A model generated the notes under the pieces. It saw only the letters and a list, made by a program, of their open reading frames with translations. It was not told where the DNA came from and did not search any database. The position numbers were made by a program, and so were the translations under genes. From Psilocybe azurescens (taxonomy: Eukaryota; Basidiomycota; Agaricomycetes; Agaricales; Agrocybaceae), in contig JAJIRX010000622.1 of assembly GCA_023853785.1 (NCBI GenBank), positions 992,001-1,056,000 of the forward strand: a DNA stretch of 64,000 bases, written 5' to 3'. The first letter of the stretch is position 1. Each line of letters opens with the position of its first letter. This document shows positions 1-11,915 of this stretch, in pieces.

Positions 1-2119
1 TCCATTTTCCTAAACTCCTCCTGTCGTTTTTCTTCTATCTTCGCCGCTTGTCTGGGAATCGCGCTGGTAGTACAGGCATTGAACAAACAATCTGACTGGA
101 CCCAAGTCGATGTCGTGTACTTACTCCGAATAATCCTTGTCGGACAGCATTTGAGCCGGCTGCCGCTTCAGCCGTTAGGGATATCAGTCCGAAATGCAAC
201 CCCCAGCTCTCTTGCCTCCACACCTCGTCCAGAAAATGGTCACAAAGGCGTACCATATTTTGACTGAGTTTGTAGCCTCGTTTGGCGACGTCCTTGCTTC
301 TTTCCAGGATAGCGACGAAGTCTGCTGCATTTTCTGGACTTGTTCGATGATCCTGATAGCGTCGGGGTGTCTGGACCTGCAAGAGATACTGTGAAATCTG
401 TTTGCAACCAGAAAGATCAAAGCGACAAACGTCGCGTGGATCCAGGGCTCGAGGATCGACATGCTTTTGCATGCTATCTCGATTAGACTTTCAGTCTCCT
501 GGCCTTTTTGCCGATCTCATTTGTTTAAGATGTGGTCGTTTCTTCGCTCCATGGGATCCATATGTGCTGACAACAGAACAAATAATGTCAGTACCCATTT
601 TGAATTTGAAGCTGCAATAGTACAGTAGACAGTAGAAGCGTATCTGTACGCAAATAGACGCCCCGCTATGCGCTTCGCACGGCAGGTGCGGATCACATAC
701 TACCGGCCGACTCGCACCTGCACTGTATGCGCGTCTGTGTTTGCGTAGAGCTGGCACCTGGCATGGCAGTTAGGTGGCTCAACTACTGATGATGTCACTC
801 AGGCTGTACGCTGGGTATCATTCGCGCTGTTAGTGAATGTATGCGAGGCAGAGCACTCATTGGCCTCGCTTCCATGGCTTGCAATTCTCGTCTGATAACA
901 GCTGATAACTGGCCGTATTACAGATGAATGGGATTCACCCTAGCGTGTCCACATAACATGGCAGAAAGTCTTGGTAGTAATAGGCGCTTGCTTGTTGTCG
1001 GACAATCCAGTGTGCAATCCGACTCCGATCCGGATTGCGGTATTGAAAATTTGCAGGAAATCGTGCAGGCTACCTCGTCGCATCGCCATGTTGGACAGCC
1101 ATTAATCGCAATAGAGATACATCGAGTGATTTTGAGGCCTGAGCCTTTCGGTATGTATGTCTATTATAACTCTTGACAGCCCACTAGGCCGAGCAGCTTA
1201 TTTGTGTTCCTTCACAGTTTTGCCGGGCCTCTCTGCGGATACCCAATCCTTCGTTCGCTCAAGCCTCTCCACCGCCTACCCCGAGGCTACATCCTCCGCA
1301 CGTTTCACGTCATCTTCTTTAAACGACACCCAGGCACACTTGACTTCCCCTTCAATTTTGCATCGCAATTCGCTCGACGCTGCAAGCTGTACTCGGAGCT
1401 TGCTCTCCCAACGTACAAAAACAGCACCGAAAGAATTTTGCGTCAGTGAACGACGATGTCAGCTCACCTTTTCCGACGAGCCCGTGTCGTTCTTGGACAA
1501 TCAATTCCGGAGGTATCTAGATTGGAGACCAATTTCGGTGGTTCCACTCCAGCGTCCTGCTGGAAAGACTTCTTTGCGAGCCTAATTTATAACTCAGATT
1601 AACATTGGGTTGACGGCGAATCCATTTCACTCCACACATGTTTCAGGCTTCACCGGATCATTAGAATCTAAGGCGCCAGTGCCTGCCTTGAGCGCTTAAA
1701 TCTATGAACTCTTTGAATGCGATTGATGTAAATTTTAGATTGACGTAGATATATGTGCGATCTGATTGGCAGAATTTGAGGTACACTACTGGCGAATAAC
1801 GAAGGAAAACATGCAACCTGGAACGATTACCAATACCACCAAGAATAAAAATCAATCCAAAGCCTCATGTGCCTATAGTACACATTGAGATACAGCAACA
1901 CTTTCTACAATACATATCCATGTGCTATAACATACACGTACTAGACAGATGTTACAATCTCACATTCTCCTACCCTCCTTTTGCCTGAAGCAAGTAACGA
2001 CTTTAGGTACATCCTTTCGTTCGAAGCAAATAGCTAAAATTATTATCAATATCTGTGCATAAATAATTTTACGCGGCAAAGAGCGTAATTTTTGTTACAC
2101 ATCAACCTATGGAAGACAA
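1..2119. other. Left flank, no supportable gene
   Basis: No recognisable protein was found. Between about 35 and 472 two overlapping minus-strand frames are both open (145 and 92 codons); one has a helical, charged look and the other begins with a hydrophobic stretch, so neither can be preferred. They could be the 5' end of a gene running off the left edge. A 142-codon plus-strand frame at 1157-1585 has no family signature. The stretch next to 2119 should hold the 3' UTR of the minus-strand gene that follows. Confidence 0.4.
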
Positions 2120-3318
2120 TTACTTCCTGCCCTTTCGTCTCTTGCCCTCGGCACCGCTGGTTTCAGCACCGCTTAGTTCGTCGCCGCTGGTACCGCTGAG
2201 AGCACCTTGCTTCTTGGCGCCTTTGCCCTTCCTGAGGTGGTGCTCGGGGATCCATTCCTCCTGATATCCTCCGGCACCTGTGGCGGTAACGGTACCCACT
2301 GGTGCGCTGACAGCGGCTTTCTTGGCTCTGGGCTTCTTGGGTTGGGGGACAAAGGTGGTATAGGCGAGATACAATAATCCTCCGAGAATACCTGCGACGA
2401 TGACGTAGGTGGACAAACTATTGTAAATCATTATTCAGTTGGGGATATGAACAGAGCAAGGAAGAAAACTCCGAATCAACGCACAGTTTGAGGTCAAAAA
2501 TCGAGAGTTCCGGTTCCACAACAGTGACGATGGTATCGAAGGCCTCTACCTTGTATTTGCCGGCCTGTTGAACCGAGTGACAAATGGTGAGCATCTTGGT
2601 AATATTTGGTGCCACTGCGCATACGTACATCTGAGTTGTGTTCAACCCACACATTCAAACGATGATCACCGGGCTGAAAAGCGAACAAGTATAGTTAGTA
2701 ATGCTCGACCGTATGGGCTAAACATGGCACTACCTTTGACCTATTTGTGCGACATAAGCGGACAGCAAACATGATGTAATGATGGACTCACTGGCTGTAA
2801 AATGTATATGGAATCTGAATTTTGACATTGTCGATGAGAGGAACTGTGTATTTCACAGTGGTCAGCTGTGAACACGTGTTAGCTCAGCAGTATCATCAAA
2901 GCTGCGAAAATGCTCACGTTTTTGAGAACAGCATTGGAGTCTGGATTGAGCAAAGCGCCCCAATGTTCAACAACGTCACATTCTGCTTGGATTTATTCTC
3001 GACCGTTATTGTCAAAGTGTTTTTCTCTCCGTTAACAACATCTACAATAGAACCCGACAAGTCAGGATATGAAACGAAACACAAGGAAGTTGTGGCGGCG
3101 TACGGTTGAAAGCGTTCGTTTCTGGAAAAGCAGCAGTGGCGACAAGCTCCGGTCCGTTGCCGTTTTCCTGCTCAGCTATACCAAACAGAAAAGAGGTTCC
3201 ATGTAAGTCGGGTGTTTATGGATCGGAGATGACGAGAATTGAGACGCGTACACGTTGCGACTGCAGACGCGAATGCCGCCAGCGATAGGGCTGCACCGAA
3301 AAGAGATCCAAAATGCAT
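2120..3318 (-). CDS. Translocon-associated protein alpha-like (TRAP-alpha/SSR1, Irc22-like)
   Basis: A type I ER membrane protein related to the alpha subunit of the translocon-associated complex, which assists entry of secretory proteins at Sec61. The order visible over about six exons is: a signal peptide (MHFGSLFGAALSLAAFASA), a lumenal beta-rich domain (NTLTITVENKS, LTTVKYTVPLIDNVKIQIPY, PGDHRLNVWVEHNSD, AFDTIVTVVEPELSIFDLKL), one membrane span (YVIVAGILGGLLYLAYTTF) and a basic cytosolic tail rich in Lys, Gly and Ser. The length, near 260 residues, fits the family. Frame breaks once at the C4 run 2958-2961: the segments NVTLLNIG and ALLNPDSNAVLKN lie in different frames with no intron between them. 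The phase of the first intron (after the signal peptide) could not be fully resolved. The start is the only Met in front of the signal peptide. Confidence 0.82.
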
Positions 3319-3862
3319 GTTCGGGGAGCCGAAGGGGATGAAGCGTAAAGAAAAAGGAGATGTTCAAGAACGGGAAATAGAAAGTGAAGAGAGCCTTGCG
3401 AAATTTCGTTCAGCGCTGCTTAGTGCTAAGTACTATTTGCCACGTCCGCAAGAAACATCGGGTACTGTAATCATGTGATCTAATGTACATCTTATCTGAT
3501 AATTTCTACCAATGTCGTTCATGGGAGAATGATCCCCCTTAGGAAGTCCATCTTGAACTTGAACTTCTCTCAATATCCCATAAGGATCCGCGGTTTGAAC
3601 TTTAGATCATGGATTATTAATACCCTCTTTTATTAATAATAATATACATGTTCATCGAAACAAACTGTTCGGCGGTGGAAAACCGACCTCAGCCATACTG
3701 ATACATTTAGGATACCAAAAGCGATTAGCCAGAGTCCGTAAAGTGAAGGTAAACTTCGCCGCTTGATATCCATCGTTACACAGCGTCAGATTTTGCAAGA
3801 GATCACACAAGATGTTTTATTTGCGTGGATATGAAACACAAGAAGTTTGCGAGATTCGGACT
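3319..3862. other. Intergenic, TRAP-alpha promoter and SWD2 3' region
   Basis: The two flanking genes are both on the minus strand, so this stretch should hold the upstream region of the TRAP-alpha gene and the 3' UTR of the SWD2 gene. An AT-rich block near 3620-3650 is the only compositional feature. No conserved coding segment was seen. Confidence 0.5.
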
Positions 3863-5197
3863 TCAAGCCTGTCTTTTCTTGAGCAAATCCTTTGCAGCCT
3901 CTTCTGCATCCCCGGAAGGATCTGGAAGCCAGAAGGCCTGTATATTTCTTCAGCGCGCGCATTTTAGAAGACGTAAATCATTACGAACCAGTTCCGTGCC
4001 CGCGGTAGCCATCATTGCAAGCCGTGGGTTGAACTTAACACATCGTGATGGTCCGGGATGACCATCCAAAACAACCACAGGTTGCACCTTCATTGGAAGT
4101 TTCATGCGTTCGACTTCGGTGCGAGGCGGCAAGGACATGATGTCCCATATGAATACTCTTCCATCAAGACTTCCGCCCAAAACATATTTGCTATCCGGCG
4201 TCCAGCTGACTTCTTCTCCGCTGATACCTTTTGTCGGTTCGATAAGCTGCGGCGCGCTCAGGATTTTCCGCTCCAAACCAACATGTCCTTCCAATTTGGC
4301 CATCAGAAACCCGTCAAAAGCGTCTAGTATGTAATGTGCACCGCCTGAGCACCCAACAAGCAGGTATTTTCCATCGGACGAAAAAGACATGGATGTCATC
4401 CAGATAGGGCGTGGAGGATAACTGATGAGAGCCAAGGTGGGATCTTCAAGGACGATAGTGATGAATGGAGCCTTATCAAAGTTTGCGGTATCGTATAGAA
4501 GTATTCGAGAATACTGATTCACAGCAACCGCGAAGACCATTCCAGAAGAATCGTATGCAGTGATGGGATATGAAGGAAGAGTCAAAAGACCTCTACAAGT
4601 AGTCGTTCGGAGGTCCCAGAGACGAACGGTTTTGTCCATGGATCCTGACATAAACCCGTCGTCTATTGGTGAGACTTCAAGGGAAATAACTCTGTCCTTG
4701 TGGCCACGGAAATATTGAAGATATTTATTGTCGTGGAGGGAGTGGTATCGAATTGTATCGTCTTCTTTCGTTGATGCATGAAGAATGGCCGTGTTTTTGT
4801 GGGTAAACCGTGGAAGATCGACACCATATTTCTTCGAATAGAAGGTTTTCGTGAGTCTGTATGAAACGATCAAGAATCATGCAACACACGAATGACAGGG
4901 CAGAACTTACTTGCCCGACTTACAACTATACAACTTGAAGGTTTCATCTTCTCCAGCTGTAATGAGTTGATCGCCTCTATCGTCGAAGCTTATCCCTGTT
5001 ACACTTCGCACAACTGGACTTGCCCTCAGTTGTTGACCTCCTTGTGTGGGCGGTGATTCAACTGCCGTTTTGAAAATTTTGGCCGGCTTCAGCTTCCCTA
5101 GACATATTAACGCGTCAAAAGCAATGTAATTAGAGTAAATAATAAGCATACCATAAGTTGATTGTGGAGAGCGAGTGTCGGGGAGGCTGGTTTCCAT
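3863..5197 (-). CDS. SWD2: Swd2/WDR82 WD40 protein of COMPASS and cleavage/polyadenylation factor
   Basis: A WD40 beta-propeller that in yeast belongs both to the Set1/COMPASS histone H3K4 methyltransferase and to the cleavage and polyadenylation factor. The conserved WDR82 hallmarks are present in order: SVTGISFDDRGDQLITAGED, TFYSKKYGVDLPRFTH, EDDTIRYHSLHDNKYLQYF, RGHKDRVISLEVSPIDDGF, SGSMDKTVRLWDLRT, SWTPDSKYVLGGSLDGRVFI, and the terminal AFWLPDPSGD. There are four exons. The last intron lies just before AFWLPD and the first splits a short N-terminal exon. The start chosen (METSLP, 5197) is the one whose phase joins correctly to KLKPAKIFK; an ATG 28 bases upstream is in the wrong phase. The length, near 380 residues, is slightly longer than the yeast protein owing to insertions between blades. 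Confidence 0.93.
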
Positions 5198-5325
5198 TGC
5201 TCGTACTTGGATGAGGCGGCATTCTGAAATGAGAGGACCAAGTTGAAAGCAGGTGATCGGAGTTGCAAAATCTTTTCATTCTTCACGGTGGTCACTAACT
5301 ATAGTCATTCTTGTCATTATTCCTC
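5198..5325. promoter_or_regulatory. Divergent promoter between SWD2 and RPB5
   Basis: Only 128 bases separate the start codons of two divergently transcribed genes, SWD2 (minus) and RPB5 (plus). Both products act on RNA polymerase II transcription, and this spacer must hold both 5' UTRs and core promoters. No TATA box is visible. Confidence 0.6.
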
Positions 5326-6226
5326 ATGAGCGACGTCGACGAAACTGCAAAGCTATGGAAAGTCAACCGAACAGTCCACGAACTTGTCAAAGATAGAGTC
5401 AGCTGTGGTCAAGAAATACTTTGGGCACAAATCTCATTCATTCGCTTAGGGTTTTCAAGTTTCCGATGAAGAAATGCATATGGACCTTGCCCGGTTTCGC
5501 GAGGTGTACGCAAACAACAGCGGCGTAGTCGAGTAAGCGGCTTTATTTGAGAGTATAATATACCAGTGCTGAGCAGGCCAACTAGCCGGAACCAGTTGAA
5601 CTTCTACACAACATCGCGCTCAAATCCGTCAGATCAAATTTTTGTGTTCTTTTCGGAAGAGCGTAGCGTTGGTGTAAAGACAATGAGAAAGTGCGTACCA
5701 GTTTGTCTATATTGGTTATTTTTATTTCTCATCTATTGCACTCTAGGCTTCTTAGTATTCTGGAGGAGAAGTCAATACAGCGGGGCATCATTGTCTTTCC
5801 AGGGAACATGACCCCGTCTGCTCGCAAAGTATCTTAAACACACACGTATCTTCGCATTGTCCCCAACTTCTTATCTTCACCCCAGGTTATTGTCGCTATG
5901 GCCGCTGACTATCGTCTGGAGGAATTCTCCGAGGCCGATCTCCTGGTCAACATCGTGCATCATACCCTAGTACCCCGTCACGAAGTTTTAACCGCAGAGG
6001 AGAAGAAAATGCTACTGGAAAAATAGTGCGTGGTTAACTTCCTTTTACCAGTCATCCGCTTACGCTCCAATTATCACACAGCCGTCTCAAAGAGACTCAA
6101 TTGCCCCGTATTCAACTAGCGGATCCAGTCGCTCGGTATTATGGGCTCCGTCGAGGACAGGTAGTCAAAATCACACGGCCAAGTGAAACCAGTGGACGAT
6201 ACGCCAGCTACCGCATTTGCTTCTAG
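5326..6226 (+). CDS. RPB5: RNA polymerases I, II and III shared subunit Rpb5 (RPABC1)
   Basis: The shared 25-kDa subunit of the three nuclear RNA polymerases, forming the lower jaw near incoming DNA. The protein starts [20 protein letters not shown] and has the N-terminal jaw domain ([49 protein letters not shown]) followed by the highly conserved assembly domain shared with archaeal subunit H ([48 protein letters not shown] at the C-terminus). Six exons with standard short GT-AG introns join in phase throughout, giving about 218 residues, the expected length. No lesion was found. The start is the first ATG in frame, directly after the 128-base divergent spacer. Confidence 0.96.
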
Positions 6227-9200
6227 CCTCCCAGGCGGAGTTCTGCTGAAAACGATGCATAATTGGGCTACCATGTTTTTCTTACTGTTTTATATCTAAT
6301 CTTTTCCCCTGTTGTCGTTCCCTATCTGCACATTATCCACATTGTCCACGTCATTCCCAATTGTATACACCGTTGATCTGTACGCCTTCACGCATAATAA
6401 TTCCCTCGGCAGTCAGTCATGGTTTAGGTTCAGAGGTTTACTTTTCATGTCCATTGAACCTGCCGAGGTTTCCGTGGATCTTCACCATCTTGACTCTTGC
6501 TATTTTGTTCTTTTCCAGGCCTATTAGACTTGCCTATACTCTAACTGTTATATTTTTGTTAGACAGGTGACCCCAATCGTTGGCCATCTCGCTTGTATGT
6601 CCCTGGGCCTATCAATATCTTCAGTCCATTCCGGCCATCCGGGTACCGTGAACTCCATCTCTGTCCTATGCTCATTCGAAACGACAATTAAGTGATACTC
6701 GACCAGCACAGTTGTCCTTGAAATGACAAGGTGAGAGCCAGTACCTCCGGTTCCAGCTCCAACTCTCACGATGTCGTTAGCAAAGGGATGTTACAGTAAA
6801 GGCCATTTTTCGATCATTGAAAAACTCTACATGAATCTTTGCCTATCAACCGCCGAGAGGGATGTTGCTTTTCTTATGCCAATCTCCATACCGATCTTCG
6901 GTTTCGTTCCCAACTTAGCCTCGCTTTAGCTGGAATGGTCTCATGAGACTCGAGCCTTGGCCCAGGCTTCTGAATCTGCCAATTCACGAGGGCAATATAC
7001 ACGCTTGTAAACTCTTACCTCGCAACCTCGAGAAGAGGAATGCAGACATTTGTCAGTCGTCGAATAAAATAAGAACCACAAGCCACTGAAGCTCGAACAT
7101 GCTCTTATTCCAGTTACACTCTTCTTTTCGTACCTTTTCTAACAAGAAATCCTGCCATGAGTTCCTCGGGTGACACTATCCCGGTCGATTTATCGACAAA
7201 CTATCACGTATATATCCAGAGATCGTTACGATTCATACGTAACATCCTCTCTTATCTGTCTATTCGAAGCCCATCGTGGGGTTGGGTGCCTCTGGCCCTT
7301 TTCAATCTTTTTTAGGCGGCCCGCGGGTTGCAAGGTCGCTCTCCTGTCTCGTTTACCAGCCACATGCTTGTCTGCAGTATAACCTAGGAATTGATTGTCC
7401 ATGTGTTATTAGATCATCGCTCTCAGTATCTACTAGTTATAGTTGCTTACTGAGTAAGTTTTTCATTTTGCCTAATCTTCAGGCCAGATGCGTCTCCCCG
7501 AAGATAGCGCTTTCTAGCCCATTCTCTGTCAGAACCGAGCTGAAACACACTGCTACAACACCCCATGAAATAAATCATTTAACTCTCGTGGAGTGCGCTC
7601 AGCTCTCCGTCGGAGGCGAGTACTAAACACATCCGCTCTCGCCGCGGACGGGTCATTTCATCCCGTCGTTGACCGACCCAAATTTTCTTGCTCGTCGGCG
7701 TCAGATAATATCTGCGCGGAATGTGTATTGCTTTTAAGAGGACAACTTGTTCTTCAGAGATGCATTTCTTCATACGCAATCACTTACAAACACGCTCTAC
7801 GTCTTCGAGGCCTCCTTCTAAATTATTTTTGCGATTTGCTGAAGGAGGATTTCAAGACTTTATGAATCGAGTCCAACCTTGGAACGTATCTCTTCCGACG
7901 ACCCCACCTCTGAGGCGTTGGCGCTGGACCCTTATTCAAGTAGTCACCAACGACCCTTCCTACGTCGAGTCTGCCCCTTGTTCCCTACTTACTCCGGCAC
8001 TGACATAAAAGTGACTCAGGCACTAAAAATAGAGCACGACGAACTCGTCCGTTCAAAGGAGTGCGGGTTGCCCATCTGCAGACTGCGAGAGAAACGCTAA
8101 TCATGATTACATATCCTCCGTATTATTAAGTATGTAAAAGTTTTTTCTGCTTACTTTCTAGTATATTTCTTTGATCATCAACCATATTTTGAGGCCATCT
8201 GACCCGTGGCACTTATGAAGGTGCGCTCTCCGTCTAGACGCCCATTGCATACCGATAATTAAATCTTCCTAGATGAATCTTTCTCCAAACATATCATCTC
8301 CACGTGGTTTTAAACGTCGACAGGTACAAATTTAAATCGTATACGGTGAGAAAGACATATTCCCCTTGTGGACACTAGAGGCATGGTGCGCATGCGCCGT
8401 GTTATTCTTGGCTTTGAAGGTAAAGCTTTTTTAGAAAACCGCGGACGAGATGTTCCGGTTATCGTGCGTGTGTTAAGGGGATATTGGCATACTCTTGCAA
8501 TGATATCACTCTACACATGCGGCCACTCGTAGCGGTCATATCCATTTAGAAGGTATTGAACGAAAGCTACGGTGTGGTGACACAATGGTGAGCTACGGGG
8601 AGTGAACACAGACATAATTCAGCCCGAATGGCTCGCAAATATATAGACTATGAACGGTCCGAGTCTCGTGGAATGACGTATTCTAAAATACGACGGCACG
8701 GTTCCCCTCGGAGAGAGACGCCGTCATACAACGGAAGTGTCAAGCCCTTTCAGATGAGACGCTGCGGCTAAAATGTGGTCCAACAATAATTAGTTCCAAT
8801 AGAAATAGAGGTTAAGTATATTTATATAATAGACTCCAATTAAATAAGCAAGATTTCCATTGCATCTTGCAATCTTGACCCATTCAATGAACAATAACTT
8901 CAAGTACATCTGTTTATGATGGAAAATCACTTGCCGCCGAAAGACTCGGAATATGCTTTCTCATTCTGATGCTTGATATGTATCGGCTGATAAAGTGAAG
9001 GTGATATATCTGTTTCCAAGTACTGGATTTAAAATGAGGAATTATTCAAACAATCTTCGTTAAATGGTCATGGCTTGTGAATGAACTCTCAGTGACACTT
9101 TAGGAAGGTGGGATGCTCTAAATAGGAAGGTACGAAAGTGATGCCATATAAGTGGACTGCAACGGGTTTCCGGTTATTTTAGTCTTCCCACAGAACACAG

Positions 9201-9604
9201 CTATTTCCTACGCGTCCTCCACATTATTGGTTTCTCCATTTACACTTAAAGACACCCCTCCAGACAGTGTTGGACATCGACAAGATCGGTGCCAGGTTCC
9301 TAACATGAAGTGCCGTTCTTGCGGAAATGAACCATTTAGGAATGCTTCACCGAATTCTTGCAATAAATCTCTAGATTGCCTGGATTTTCGCAATTGTATC
9401 TCTTCAGATGAGATCGGGGACGGCCACAATCGTCCCGAGTAAATGACCTTGAAAGAAGATAGCCTTGGGGGTGAGTACCCCAATGCGAGGCTCCAGATTT
9501 TGTATAAAAGAGCTGAGTTGTTCGACCATCAGCTATATTCTCCAGTCCACTGAAAATCCCGCATCACCTTTCAGCTTCTCCATTAAATACCTACCGACTT
9601 ACCA
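6227..9604. other. Gene-poor 3.4-kb interval
   Basis: Many short frames are open here (for example 7276-7626 plus and 7579-7779 minus) but none has a conserved motif, consistent exon structure or a long uninterrupted reading frame. The left part should contain the RPB5 3' UTR and the right end the terpene synthase promoter. A short imperfect inverted repeat lies near 8848-8875. No tRNA arm pattern was recognised. It may hold decayed sequence or a non-coding transcript; sequence alone does not decide. Confidence 0.4.
9503..9509 (+). promoter_or_regulatory. TATA box of the terpene synthase gene
   Basis: The string TATAAAA lies about 100 bases upstream of the terpene synthase start codon, a usual distance for a TATA-driven fungal gene. 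Most housekeeping genes in this window lack such a box. Confidence 0.55.
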
Positions 9605-10881
9605 ATGTCTACTTCAACCCAACAATTCCGTATCCCTGATCTCTTCGCGTCTTGCCCTTTGAAGGATGCAACGAATCCTTACTACAAAGAGGCGGCCGCT
9701 GAGTCAAGAGCTTGGATCAATAGCTACGACATTTTCACAGACAGAAAACGCGCCGAGTTTGTCCAAGGAGCCAACGAGCTACTTTGCTCTCATGTATACT
9801 TTTACGCTGGTCGCGAACAACTGCGAACGACATGCGACTTCGTAAGCTGCTTAATCTACTTGGTTGCATTATAATATTATAGACATACTTATTTTTAACG
9901 ATTAGGTAAACTTACTGTTCGTAGTCGACGAAGTTAGCGACGAGCAAAATGGAATGGACGCTCGTGAAACCGGACAGGTTTTCTTCAAAGCTATGAAATA
10001 TCCCGAATGGGACGACGGCTCTATTCTTGCCAAGATCACAAAAGAGTTAGTTATTCGTATTATCACCGATTCGAGCACAAATTCTTACCCCCATTTCTTC
10101 AGATTCAGAGCCCGGCTTATGCGCCTTGCCGGACCTAGAAACGCAAAGCGCTTTATCGACCTTTGCGGATCGTACACCGACTGTGTTGGACAAGAGGCCG
10201 AGCTCCGAGAGCGTGCTGAGCTCCTCGACCTTGCCTCGTACACTCCCCCTTCGCAGGCAGAATAGCGCCGTTCTGCTTTGCTTTGCTCTTGTTGAATACA
10301 TCCTAGGGATCGACCTCTCCGACGAAGTTTACGAAGATGAGACTTTCATGAAGGCGTACTGGGCCGCCTGCGATCACGTTTGTTGGGCCAATGTACGTCA
10401 TGAACTCGGTCTTGCTATGCGTCTCGGAATAGCACTTACCGTCTCTTAATTAGGATGTCTACTCCTACGATATGGAGCAATCCAAGGGCCTCGCTGGAAA
10501 TAATATTGTCAGCATTTTAATGAACGAGAATGGAACAAGCCTCCAAGAAACCTCGGACTTTATTGGCGCTCGCTGTAGCGAATTTGTGGCCGACTATTTG
10601 TCTGCCAAAAGGGAGCTTTCACCATCGCTTGGACCAGAGGCCGCGCATTTCATTGAATCCATTGGCTCTTGGATGATTGGGAACGTTGCGTACGTTGGCC
10701 TATACGCTGCTGATTCAATTACCTCACTAATCATTACCATCGCAGATGGAGCTTCGAGACCGTCAGATATTTTGGACCAAGGCATCTAGAGGTCAAAGAG
10801 ACCAGAGTGGTGTATCTCAAGCCGAAAGAGGTCCCAGAAGGTCTCTCATCCGAGGACTGCATCGAGTCCGACGAAGAGTAA
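9605..10881 (+). CDS. Class I sesquiterpene synthase, one frame break
   Basis: A fungal class I terpene cyclase expected to ionise farnesyl diphosphate and cyclise it to a sesquiterpene. Visible signatures are the Asp-rich metal site DEVSD within [14 protein letters not shown] (near residue 85-95), the NSE/DTE-type triad [13 protein letters not shown] (near 225), and the C-terminal [10 protein letters not shown] with the conserved Arg-Tyr pair. Five exons: 9605-9841, 9906-10045, 10103-10392, 10454 to about 10691, and a last exon from about 10747. The length, near 345 residues, is typical of basidiomycete enzymes. Exon 3 breaks frame at the C5 run 10245-10249: read as is, it stops within 15 bases, while one base fewer restores [20 protein letters not shown]. 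This could be a sequencing error or a recent lesion. The product cannot be predicted from motifs. It converges with the mevalonate kinase reading frame 1 kb away. Confidence 0.85.
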
Positions 10882-11915
10882 AGTTCCACACTTGTATCAT
10901 TATTTATTTCCCCACAAACTAGACCAAAACAACACCGGATTAGACACTGTATAAACTAGATATAACACCCTATCCTTTTTTTAAATTTGTATGTAGTACT
11001 GCCACTTTCTATGATCGACATCCATCGTATCTACGCTCCTGGAAGCTGTATTGTATTACTTTGTGCTGGAATAAGAATTTCCGGAAAGTTATCAACGATC
11101 CTGCAGGATTAAGGAAGAGAACTTAGCAAGAACTTGAGGAAGATTCGAGTGTAGATCCTTACCAGAAATGGTATGCGATCGATCATGAATCGGGCCTGTC
11201 ACATTAGACTTGGGCGGCTAAATTTAAACGTGCATCTTGGTAGGCAAACACAGGATGCCAAAGCGCCTCAAATTAAGAAGGACCATTTAGCTGGACTCTA
11301 TGTACACCACAATTTACCAGGGCTTCTCTAGACGTTGTTTGTGGCGGATAGAGCTCTAAATGGAATGATACATCGATAACTTGACTCGATAACCTACTAG
11401 TCCTTTAAGAGCACTCCGACACTTACTGCCATTGAATATTGACCTTTTGACATGGTGGCAAAGGCATTAGTAGTATACACAGCTTATGTATAGCTTAAAT
11501 AGAATGGTCATATTAGAAAGAGCGCGACATACGTAGTTTCCGCGTCATCGTCGAGCAACAGGAACACATGAAATGGGGCACCCGCGTACTAAGCAGCAGG
11601 AATACATAACGAGAGACACCCGCACGATGCACTTATTTAATATCATGTTTCGTCAGACTCACATCGTCGATTCATAGAAACGTTCAGGGCCTGACGGCAA
11701 AAGAATCAACAAAAATCTATGATAGCATTCTATATACATATACAGACAACAGTACTCTTTTTATATTATTCCGCGACAACGTGTGGTCGATGCCACACGC
11801 ATCTATTAGATAAGATCTCGAACAGCGGAAGTATTCTCACCGCGTGGAGTATCCGTACACTGGCGACGACCAAGAAAGAAAGCAAAGAGAAAGAAAAAGA
11901 GACTATGCTCCTCCT
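10882..11915. other. Convergent intergenic, terpene synthase and CBL-MVK 3' ends
   Basis: The interval lies between two converging genes and should contain both 3' UTRs. No conserved coding segment or structured RNA was recognised; the small frame at 11719-11991 overlaps the kinase C-terminus and lacks support. Confidence 0.45.

Noticed and set aside
35..472. A 145-codon minus-strand protein at the left edge
   Set aside because: A second overlapping frame is equally open, no motif or splice pattern separates them, and the window edge hides the rest.
7276..8100. Overlapping plus-strand frames as a small secreted protein gene
   Set aside because: Frames shift without splice sites, have no signal peptide followed by a Cys-rich domain, and look like chance open frames.
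10245..10249. Programmed ribosomal frameshift in the terpene synthase and other genes
   Set aside because: Breaks occur in unrelated genes, in both directions and at different bases, with no slippery heptamer or common downstream structure.
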